NCBI GenBank assembly: GCA_950295325.1
Contig: OX485808.1
Coordinates: 1,118,501-1,182,500, forward strand
DNA: 64,000 nucleotides
Reading direction: 5' to 3'
Source: Polytrichum commune
Taxonomy: Eukaryota > Streptophyta > Polytrichopsida > Polytrichales > Polytrichaceae
Shown: positions 51,598 to 59,191 of the stretch, one piece after another
Position numbering within the stretch: the stretch's first letter is position 1
Layout: every line of letters begins with the position of its first letter
Program-made: the position numbers and the translations under genes
The notes under the pieces: model-generated
Database searches by the model: none
Seen by the model: only the letters and a program-made list of their open reading frames with translations
Told to the model about the DNA's origin: nothing

Positions 51598-53760
51598 TCA
51601 TGATGCAGGGATTTGTTTTTGTTTATAGCAATGTTTAAAAAATAAGAAGAGTAATTTATGGAAGCGTGGAGGCATGTTTTTTAGAATTGAATTGGGTATT
51701 TTGTCTGGGCCCGGGGCTTTGTTATTATTTAGGTTTTTAAGACAAAAGTCGTATGTTTCTTGGTCAAAATACGTGTGTAAGGGGGTTTGGGGTTCTCCTC
51801 GTTTGTCAATGATGTATCCGTCTAAGTCATGCCATGGATATTGCCGGACTCCATATGTGCAGTGTAGTGGGTGTGTATTTTGATATTGGCATGTGGGAAC
51901 TGTAGGACGGTTACTGATGGATTGTTGCGTGTATATTTCTGCTGCGATGTCTTCTGGGTTAGTTAATATATTGTTTTGTCTATCAATGATGGAGTCCAGA
52001 GGTGAGGTTTCAGTGTTCTTGAAGACTTTTCGATTTATCTTTTTGGGGTTTTTTTCATACATTTGACGGTATTTTGATATGGCCTTTAGAATGCAGTCTT
52101 TGGTGTATTTTGTGGTGATTTTCCTGGCTTGTTTATTTGCATTTTTTGCGATGGTTGCTATGGCATCAATCCATTCAGTAGGAGGTGCCGTTTGAACAGG
52201 TGGGTGTGGGATGTTTGTGTGTTGGTGGTTTCGTATATCGTTTAGGATGGGGTGTGCTTGCCAGAGTGGATCGTGTAGTGCAATGTATATGGTTTTCCTG
52301 ATGAGGTGATATGTGTTGAGGTGTCTTTTCCATTTTCTCGCAAGTTTGCGTGGCAAAAACCCACCTTGTTGTGATGTTCTGTTCGTAAGGTTGGGTAGTG
52401 GATCTGCTTTACAGGTTTCTTCAATTGTTTCTGATATTTTGTATACAATGTGGTCGAATGTTGTACAGGCTTCCTCCCATTGATCCGGGCTTAAGTGTTG
52501 GTGGTTTTCGAGTAGGGTGTTAAGGGCTTTTATTTGTGCAGAGTTTTCTTCGAAGAATGTTATGTTGAATTTTTCGATGTTTTCTGGTAGTATTGGGTTT
52601 AGTATTCTAGTTGGTGACGTGTTTGTGGGGGGTGGGGATCTGGCTATAAGGGTGTTGTGGGGGATATGTAGTACAACTGGATAATGGTCTGAGTTTAGAT
52701 TCATGTTAGTGTTTGTGGTAGAAATGAATTTGCTGTTGTCTGGTGAGTGAATGTAGAATCCATCTATTAGACTTGTTGATGTGTAATTATAGCCTCCTTG
52801 TCTGGAGATGCTAGTGTTAGTTGGGATATATTCTAGGTTGAGTGATGCGGTGAAAATTTTCCATTGGTAATCTTCTTCTTGTGGAGGGGTGTTAATGTTG
52901 TTATTTTGTCTGCCTGTAAGTGCGATATCTCGGTTAAAGTCCCCACATAATGTATACATGTAATTGGGGTGTATAGTGATTTCGTTAGTGATTTCGTTCT
53001 TAAGGTGTGGAATGAGGCATGTGTCTTCTAAGTGTGTAGGCATGTACATGTGTATGATTAGCCAAGGTATTAGTGGATGGTTGTTTATTTTAATTATTTG
53101 TATGTATGGGGATATATTTACTGGCGTGAGAATTTTGGTGATATTCCCAGGGAATGCATATTTCTTGTGGATAAGTGTGAGTAAGCCTCCTCTTCCGGGG
53201 GTATAAGGCATTCTTTGTTGTATGCATCTTGTGAGTGCATGTGTGTTGTTGAAAATGAGTTTAAATTCCGGAAATAGGTTTTGTATGTATTTTGTAAATT
53301 TATTTGCAGTTAGTTTGGTTTCTTGGATATGTATGATTGCTGTGTTGTTTAGCGAGTTGTTTATTAGGCTTTGTAGGTTTGGTAATGATGTGTTGAGTGA
53401 TGACGCATTCCATGTTATTATGTTTGTTTCGTGCTCGGTGTCGGTGTTAATTCTTGGGGTTGGTGTGGGAGTAGCTGGGGGTGGGGGTGGGTGTGAATAT
53501 TCGTTGATGCTTTCTAGGCATCGGAGTGCTTCAGTGATCAATTGATTTGGGAGGAAGGGAAATTTATTTTGAAGGGTAATTGGTGTTGGTGTATTATCTT
53601 GGTTGTGGATAAATTCATATATCTCTCTGTGTATTGAATTTTTGGGTATATTATATCTTGATTGTTTTCTACAAAAGTTGTGTAGGGGTGAGGTGTTGAT
53701 ATATGCCTTTCGGGGGGGTTGGTGAGGTTGGCCAGGCTGATAATCAATGTGTTCGTCCAT
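51598..53760 (-). CDS. LINE ORF2, N-terminal part: AP-endonuclease and start of RT
   Basis: A 720-codon frame from ATG 53760 to TGA 51598-51600. The endonuclease motifs are complete: ITWNASSL at 115-122, QETKL at 146-150, YMPT at 239-242, GDFN at 273-276, LIDGFYI at 331-337 and NSDHYP at 356-361. These are the metal-binding and catalytic positions of the exonuclease/endonuclease/phosphatase fold used for target-primed reverse transcription. The RT begins near 690 (APGPDKIPN). The TGA falls at IPAS*KTSLTVLLYKKG, a position normally occupied by Trp, so it reads as TGG to TGA. Translation upstream of the ATG meets a TAA two codons earlier, while the leader sequence continues in another frame, so a frameshift probably separates them. 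Confidence 0.88.
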   Translation of the reverse strand: MDEHIDYQPGQPHQPPRKAYINTSPLHNFCRKQSRYNIPKNSIHREIYEFIHNQDNTPTPITLQNKFPFLPNQLITEALRCLESINEYSHPPPPPATPTPTPRINTDTEHETNIITWNASSLNTSLPNLQSLINNSLNNTAIIHIQETKLTANKFTKYIQNLFPEFKLIFNNTHALTRCIQQRMPYTPGRGGLLTLIHKKYAFPGNITKILTPVNISPYIQIIKINNHPLIPWLIIHMYMPTHLEDTCLIPHLKNEITNEITIHPNYMYTLCGDFNRDIALTGRQNNNINTPPQEEDYQWKIFTASLNLEYIPTNTSISRQGGYNYTSTSLIDGFYIHSPDNSKFISTTNTNMNLNSDHYPVVLHIPHNTLIARSPPPTNTSPTRILNPILPENIEKFNITFFEENSAQIKALNTLLENHQHLSPDQWEEACTTFDHIVYKISETIEETCKADPLPNLTNRTSQQGGFLPRKLARKWKRHLNTYHLIRKTIYIALHDPLWQAHPILNDIRNHQHTNIPHPPVQTAPPTEWIDAIATIAKNANKQARKITTKYTKDCILKAISKYRQMYEKNPKKINRKVFKNTETSPLDSIIDRQNNILTNPEDIAAEIYTQQSISNRPTVPTCQYQNTHPLHCTYGVRQYPWHDLDGYIIDKRGEPQTPLHTYFDQETYDFCLKNLNNNKAPGPDKIPNSILKNMPPRFHKLLFLFFKHCYKQKQIPAS

Positions 53761-53995
53761 ATGTTATTAAAGTGGTAATTTTGGGGTTGGGCTAGTATGT
53801 TATTGCATGTGTCTATTGAGGGGTGGATGGTGATGATTAGAGCGTATAGCATATGGGTTAGTGGTGATTGCCTTTGTGTTAGGATATATTGATGTAGATG
53901 CGGGTAGGTGGTTATTGCTTGAGGGTGTAGTGGGTGTGTGTTTTTTAGTATGGGGGCAAATGTGTTTGCTATGTGTTGGTATTCAGGTTGTAGTT
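53761..53995 (-). other. LINE joining region between leader ORF and endonuclease frame
   Basis: No single frame is open from the leader ORF through to the endonuclease. A third frame is open across this whole stretch (QPEYQHIANTFAP, then LTQRQSPLTHMLYALI) down to 53538. The simplest reading is one ancestral frame with a shift near 54015 and another near 53760. Programmed frameshifting is an untested alternative. Confidence 0.5.
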
Positions 53996-54787
53996 TTATA
54001 GTGTTTGGAATGAAGTAGATGTTGGCTCTTTTTTGTGTGTAGCAGGGTGTGTATGTAGGATGTTAGGCATTGGTCCGGGATTGGGTTCTATGTCCCCGCA
54101 TTTTAGCAATTCTAGTTTGTTAATAAAGTAGTATCCGTGGGAATGAAGTGTTTTTGGATTTTTCATGTTTGTTTTTAGATATATTATGATTGTGAACTTG
54201 GTTGTAGTAAAGAGGTTAGGTATAGCGGGTATGATGTTTTCTATTTGTTTGGGTGAGAAGTGTGAGTTTGTATTTTTTATAGATTTTTGGCTTGTTATTG
54301 AGTTAGGTCTCCAGTTATTTATGAAGTGGTATGTGTTATTATTTGTGTGGCGAGGCCGGTAGGCCGAGGCCATTGTATCTTTTGGGTGAGGTTGGTATTT
54401 TGGATGAGGGTTTAATAGGTGTTTGAAATAGGGTTTGTGATGGTGTTTGATGTTGAGGTGAGGTTTATTTAAGGTGAGTAGTTTATATTTACTTTTTGTG
54501 AATAGATTAGGTAAGGTGATTATTGTATTTTTTGTAGTTTTTGGGAGGTAGTATATAGGTTTAGTATGTTGGTGGGTAGGCTCTGTGATTGTGTTAATGA
54601 TGGGGTTGAGGGAGTGGTAGTGTATATATCTTGTTAGTTTTATTTTGTGGCGAGGCCGGTAGGCCGAGGCCGTATTGTGTACTTTGTTGTATTGGATAGG
54701 ATATTGTTGTATTGTGAGTAAATAGATTTGTTTTTGTGAGTTGTTGGGGGGGTTTTCTTTGTGAATTTTTGATGTTATAGTATTCAT
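53996..54787 (-). CDS. LINE leader ORF with two 100-residue repeats and a 2A-like peptide
   Basis: A 263-residue frame from ATG 54787. It contains two diverged repeats in register 300 bp apart. Each opens with ASAYRPRH and later has a PNLFT motif followed by K(Y/F) and a Y-F-x3-L block. The second repeat runs into LLKCGDIEPNPGP, a 2A-like ribosome-skipping sequence, after which PMPNI starts the next product. The frame ends 25 codons later in a stop, where a frameshift to the downstream frame seems to have occurred. The protein is rich in N, H, K, P and T. I recognise no domain. Its product may be released from ORF2 by the 2A step. Confidence 0.7.
   Translation of the reverse strand: MNTITSKIHKENPPNNSQKQIYLLTIQQYPIQYNKVHNTASAYRPRHKIKLTRYIHYHSLNPIINTITEPTHQHTKPIYYLPKTTKNTIITLPNLFTKSKYKLLTLNKPHLNIKHHHKPYFKHLLNPHPKYQPHPKDTMASAYRPRHTNNNTYHFINNWRPNSITSQKSIKNTNSHFSPKQIENIIPAIPNLFTTTKFTIIIYLKTNMKNPKTLHSHGYYFINKLELLKCGDIEPNPGPMPNILHTHPATHKKEPTSTSFQTL
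54071..54118 (-). promoter_or_regulatory. 2A-like ribosome-skipping sequence
   Basis: Encodes LELLKCGDIEPNPGP. The D-x-E-x-N-P-G-P core is complete, preceded by the usual Leu-rich Leu-Leu-Lys-Cys segment. Separation would fall between Gly and Pro (54074/54073). Similar sequences sit at the N-terminus of several non-LTR retrotransposons (trypanosome L1Tc, animal L2/CR1). Confidence 0.85.
54346..54671. repeat. Perfect 26-bp GC-rich direct repeat, copies exactly 300 bp apart
   Basis: Copies at 54346-54371 and 54646-54671 share TGTGGCGAGGCCGGTAGGCC and the next six bases without a mismatch. They stand out from very AT-rich, G-poor (coding strand) surroundings. They encode ASAYRPRH at the start of each leader repeat. 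The rest of the 300-bp units is strongly diverged. Confidence 0.9.
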
Positions 54788-54909
54788 GAATACTATAGGT
54801 AGGGTTTTATTTTTAGTATATATTACTAATTTAATTATGTTTTTGTTTTTAGTATATAAATATACTATAAGTAATTTATAATTATACGCCGCCGGGATGT
54901 TTGTCGAAA

Positions 54910-57108
54910 TTAGTTTGTCAAGTCCATATTGTTTTCAATTTCCGATATGTCCGGATGAGCCGCTTCGATAGCATCCAAGGTAATCTTCATTTGCCTTTGA
55001 AGGAGTTGTATTTGGAACTTGGAATTCTTGTTTGACTCCGCTTGCACATGGTCGGCATAAACTTTTGCCTCTTGCACAATCTCATCTTTAAGGTTCACCA
55101 TTTCCTTTCGTATTTCATCCGTCCCTTTTTTTACCGCTGCTTCTACCATCTTGTTGAGATCTTTGTTGGTGATGTTTTGGTGCGGTCCATTCTCCAGAGC
55201 TTGGATGGTGTTTGCAAGTGCGGTGTTCACGTCTGAAAATCCAAGTCTAACTAGCTCTTCTTTACTAGGTGCATTTATCCCATCTAGACTTTTTGGATGG
55301 GGGGTAAATTCAACATATTTACCAAATATTTTTTCATTTTTCTTAACAAATTTCTTGTAGACAAACGAGTTGAGGCATTGGACATTGCATGAGCCCGTAT
55401 GCTTCCCGTTCTCAAGTCTAAAGTAAAAACCGAGAACATTTAGTTCTCCCATGCATTTTCGGATTCCTTCTTCGATTTGCATGGTTGTTTTTACCTTATT
55501 GAGGTTACGGGCAATTAGAATGAGTGCATTCTTTCGGGCTTTATCATCTTCTGAGAGTTTTTCGTTACTTGCAAAGTTTACATCTACTATTTCATTGAAA
55601 AACGAAAGTTTGAGTGCTTTAATTCTTTTGGCTTCCTCTGGAGAGGGTGCTTTAATCCAAGCAAACTTTGCATCCGCCGATTTTTGCACATTCGTTATTT
55701 CAAAGTCAAGGCCTCGTTGAAATCCATCCCCAACTATTTCTACAAACAAATCATACCATTCTTTACCCTTGATTGACGGGGTTGTGACTTTGACGGAGAG
55801 CATGGATGCAATTGCAATGGTATCAAAGGATTTACACACTTTGCCTATAGCATGTGTAAATCGTCCAAGCTTGAGGATGAAAGGTCTCAATCCACAGAGA
55901 AGGCCATATCCATCCATTTCAGGGTTTTTAAGGTGGAGTTTAATAATTCCACTCCATCTTTTGGTCCCATGAAAACAAAGGACAGCTATGGGCTCTCCTA
56001 AGACTTCCCCGACCTCTATCTTCATTGTTTTTAGTCTATCATTTGTTAAGTTGAGTATCATATCTCTATCCAATTTTATTCTTTCAATTTCAAAATGGAT
56101 AGATATGTGATAGTCCAAAGCAAATCCATGGTCACCCACTTCCACATCTGAAGGAATCTGGGTGAGATTGTAGTGCATTCCCTCCTTACCATCCGTTCGT
56201 ATAGAAGGCCACTCTTCTTGGGCAACGAACGGAAAGGAGGGAGATGACTCCACCATTTCATGTGCTTCAGACTCACACATACCTTTTTTGACTAACTCAG
56301 TGAAAGAAGGTGTTTGAATGAGAGGCATGTTGGCAAATTTTGCAATTGTGTTCATAGCTTGAAAACCAAGCCAATAGGGGGGGCGTGTTCTCTCAGTGGA
56401 TGCTATTCCTTTAACCTTTTTTTGACTTGACAATACCACATCAAGCACTGGACGTTTTCCACTTGTAGAATCTATATTTTCATTTTCAAACAACTTACGG
56501 GATGATGAGGTTGGAGTGATGGTTGCCATTCTGATATAAGCAAAGCAAACAAACGTTTTGTACTTTAGTTTTGAATGAGGTATACTTCTTATTTTCTTTC
56601 CTCTAATTCCTTTCCACAAATTAAGTTGTGGGCCTCCTAGGAATTGAGAGTGAAAGAAGAAATGATTTGCATGTTCTAACATCATATGAGTACTAGTATG
56701 AGTACAACTTGCATTCATCCTATAACACCTTTTCCTATTCATATGAATCTTCATATTAGTATTTACAAATTGGTTGTAAGTGCTCTTATGTAGATTATGA
56801 TTTGTCACAACTCTAACATTCCATACATCTCCTAAGCATTTGAGGCAAGTATAACTAAAAGCACAAGCATCTACCGTTACTACCACGGATCCATTATTTC
56901 TAATGGAGCATTCATTTATGATATGAACATTAAGGTTGTTATACCATACCTTTGGATTTATGACGTTCTTATATGTGTTTTTAAAGCAAGAGTTTGTAAG
57001 GCATTCCCATGTGGTGTGAGAGTTGACACTATGAGAGTATATCCAGTATGGTGTGGCTAGTACTAGCCACATAATGATAACAAGGTAGGTTGCATATGCA
57101 ACCTTCAT
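54910..57108 (-). CDS. ORF1-like protein with signal-peptide-like N-terminus, possible RRM-like region and coiled coil (732 aa)
   Basis: Open for 732 codons from ATG 57108. Residues 1-25 (MKVAYATYLVIIMWLVLATP...) look like a signal peptide. Residues 26-190 contain nine Cys and N-glycosylation-type sites. A second ATG at 56529 (Met194, MATITPTSSSRKLFE) starts a cytosolic-looking protein of 539 residues and may be the real start. That part has two regions that could be RRM-like, including ALILIARNLNKV and GKYVEFTPHPKSLDG, and a charged helical C-terminus (residues about 640-715) that could form a coiled coil. This plan fits LINE ORF1 RNA-binding proteins. Its stop lies 123 bp before the LINE leader ORF on the same strand. 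Codon and base use are balanced, unlike the G-poor LINE, so it may be a separate gene or an older element. Confidence 0.65.
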   Translation of the reverse strand: MKVAYATYLVIIMWLVLATPYWIYSHSVNSHTTWECLTNSCFKNTYKNVINPKVWYNNLNVHIINECSIRNNGSVVVTVDACAFSYTCLKCLGDVWNVRVVTNHNLHKSTYNQFVNTNMKIHMNRKRCYRMNASCTHTSTHMMLEHANHFFFHSQFLGGPQLNLWKGIRGKKIRSIPHSKLKYKTFVCFAYIRMATITPTSSSRKLFENENIDSTSGKRPVLDVVLSSQKKVKGIASTERTRPPYWLGFQAMNTIAKFANMPLIQTPSFTELVKKGMCESEAHEMVESSPSFPFVAQEEWPSIRTDGKEGMHYNLTQIPSDVEVGDHGFALDYHISIHFEIERIKLDRDMILNLTNDRLKTMKIEVGEVLGEPIAVLCFHGTKRWSGIIKLHLKNPEMDGYGLLCGLRPFILKLGRFTHAIGKVCKSFDTIAIASMLSVKVTTPSIKGKEWYDLFVEIVGDGFQRGLDFEITNVQKSADAKFAWIKAPSPEEAKRIKALKLSFFNEIVDVNFASNEKLSEDDKARKNALILIARNLNKVKTTMQIEEGIRKCMGELNVLGFYFRLENGKHTGSCNVQCLNSFVYKKFVKKNEKIFGKYVEFTPHPKSLDGINAPSKEELVRLGFSDVNTALANTIQALENGPHQNITNKDLNKMVEAAVKKGTDEIRKEMVNLKDEIVQEAKVYADHVQAESNKNSKFQIQLLQRQMKITLDAIEAAHPDISEIENNMDLTN

Positions 57109-59110
57109 TTTGCTTACTATCCTAACAAACCTATCAATGCTATGATGTGTCTAAGACTATGTGTGTGCCTATGTGCAAATAATGAGAAAACAAATTAACG
57201 TGTAAACTTACCAAGCGGATGAAGGGCAGCAAAACGACAGTCAGCAACAGCTCCAGCAGCAACACTTCGCCTTCAATCTCCTTGATGTCCCAGCACCTTC
57301 TTTTCTTCCCTGGCAGACATCTAGGAACTTCTTCGAGCTTGGATAGATTTTTGTTGCACACTGGTCTTCCAACAAGTTGGGTTGTCTCGAAAAGCTCCAA
57401 AGTTTCGTATCTCCAAGCTCCAAGCAGCTCCTCGGCTCCAAGCTCTCTATCCGCTTCCCAGTAGCTCCTCAGTTGAAAGCTCCCCAGCAGCTTCGAATTT
57501 CTCTTGTGGCAGGCTTACTTTTGGTGGCAGTTACTCCTAGGTATCGGTGAACTTCGGTGTAGCAGCCTCGCAACCAACAGCATGAAGAGCTCCGTATCCG
57601 GCAGCAACAACGACTTTCACGTCCACCAACAGCACTTTAATATATCCGGGCAGTAACTTCTTCACTTGCAATAGTTCCCTTCGCAGTGAGTTCGGTAGCA
57701 GTAGAAGCCTCCGTCGAACAGTAATTCGACAAAGGGGCAACCTCGGATCGGCGACAGCAGCAGCCTCGGTTCGACTAGCAACGCCTCAGTTTTGCAGCAG
57801 AAACAACTTCGTGTCCCAGCAGCAACCTCGTGTCCCCAGCCTGTACTTCGGCAACCAAGTTCCTTCTTTCTCTGTTGACAGCTCCAAGGGAAGTTGCTTC
57901 CAATAGAAACAAATCTATTTCTAAATGTTTTACCGCAGTTTCTGATCTCAAGGTTCTTGGGAATAAAGACAACAGTCAACCCCCTCCCCTTTCTCTTCCC
58001 TTATCGGCGAGCTCTCCTCCGGGTTGAATCTTCACCGTTTCAAGATGAATCGTAAGGGGGGAGAGTCGGAACTTCTGCTCTCTTTCACTAAGACTGTAGG
58101 AGGCTATGTATTCTTACTATAGTGCGAAAGTTGCATCAAGATTTTCGGTTCTAGCTAAATCATGTTTCAGACTTCTAAGTTGGGTTTCAAATCTAGTGCT
58201 ACCTTCTGATCCTGGAGGTTGGTATCTACTTCGGCTTTGCTTCTGCTTTCTTTTGGATCAGAGTTGGGGGGTTCATGAACCCTCCTCCCTCTTAAGAACA
58301 ATGCGCGATCTTTCACAAAGCTAGAATGCTGGGATGGATGCTTCTGATTCTCACTAAGAACGAACTAAGTTCTCACAAGTTTGGATTCTCACTAAGCTCT
58401 AAATGTTTCTCTATGAACCCAGGATAAGTGACTTCTCTGTGAACCCAAGATAAGATCTCTAAGTCGTATCAAGATATCCTCAATCACTCCTAAGGTTAGT
58501 GCAGGGTCTCTTTTGAGTGTGTTAGCTCTGATCTAATCACTCACTCCTAAGGTTGTTGTGGACGGTAGCTTCTTTGTTTCGTAGTCTGATCTGTGACTTC
58601 TCCTCCGTCATGGATGCGCTCCTTGGCTGTTTGCAAGTGTTGAGATAGCTCACTTCTCTTGGCTTCCTTGGTTGCGGCGTCGGGGTGTGGGCTGCTGTGA
58701 GGCAGACCTCAGCTTCAATGTAGATCTGGGTTGTGGGTGCAGTCCTCAGCTTTGGTGTAGCTCAGCTCCGGAGTGCAGACTGTGGTGTGGGCTTGGTGTG
58801 GTTATTCGAGTGTGTAGCAGCTTCGATGTGCGATGTCTTCGGTGGGCGGTGGCTTCGGTGGACGGCTACGGTGGTGATGTTTGCTTCTGGCCTTAGGGAT
58901 TTTATAAGTGGGCGAGTTGTTCAGGCGGCATCTCTCTATGCCCTTTCAAATTCTGAAGAGGTGGGTGGCCGGGGGGAAAGAGTTTCGGGAGCAGCAGGAT
59001 AGCCGCTTCTACCTTGCCTCTTCCCCCCTTACCTCCAACACCTTCTCAGATCGGACAGGGCTTCGCCGAGAGTGCTCCGATCCTCTATCGGTTCCCCATT
59101 ACCCCTCCTC
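57109..59110 (-). other. GC-richer low-complexity region upstream of the 732-aa ORF
   Basis: Composition rises clearly compared with both sides. 57220-57870 is rich in CAGCAG/CTTCGG words, and 58640-58880 on the plus strand is rich in CTTCGGTGG-like words. A good donor (TTG/GTAAGTTTAC on the minus strand, 57211) precedes the 732-aa ORF, so the region may hold a 5' UTR exon and intron of that transcript. The frame 57400-57140 reads through this donor. No protein family is recognised. Confidence 0.35.
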
Positions 59111-59116
59111 CAAGCT

Positions 59117-59191
59117 TCCTACGCACAAAATATATATATAGATATATAGATATATAGATATATAGATATATATATATATATATATATATAT
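59117..59191. repeat. TATAGA/TA microsatellite
   Basis: About five GATATA repeats run into a TA run. It marks the end of the GC-richer region. Confidence 0.9.

Larger units (their letters stand above)
46588..54890 (-). mobile_element. Dual-endonuclease non-LTR retrotransposon (Dualen/RandI-like LINE)
   Basis: Read on the minus strand: a leader ORF ending in a 2A-like peptide, an AP-endonuclease, RT, a methyltransferase-like region, RNase H, a CCHC-like finger and a restriction-like endonuclease, then a 3' UTR ending in a TATC repeat. There are no LTRs. The coding strand is strikingly poor in G from about 54890 to 47050, and this sets the element apart from its surroundings. The 5' boundary is placed where that bias starts; the 3' boundary is placed at the tetranucleotide tail. 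Neither is proven by a target-site duplication. Visible lesions are one in-frame TGA, an RNase H Asp-to-Asn change and frame breaks before the endonuclease. Confidence 0.85.

Noticed and set aside
53538-53852. A 104-aa frame overlapping the start of the endonuclease ORF
   Set aside because: Probably not an independent gene; its upstream half looks like the ancestral joining frame and its downstream half is out of phase with the conserved endonuclease sequence.
54910-57108. Endogenous plant-virus glycoprotein for the signal-peptide region
   Set aside because: Signal peptide and Cys are suggestive, but there is no second membrane anchor and no recognised viral motif; not supportable.
57219-58030. 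Coding exon in the GC-rich CAGCAG/CTTCGG region
   Set aside because: Open in several frames on both strands at once, as expected of low-complexity sequence; no conserved motif.
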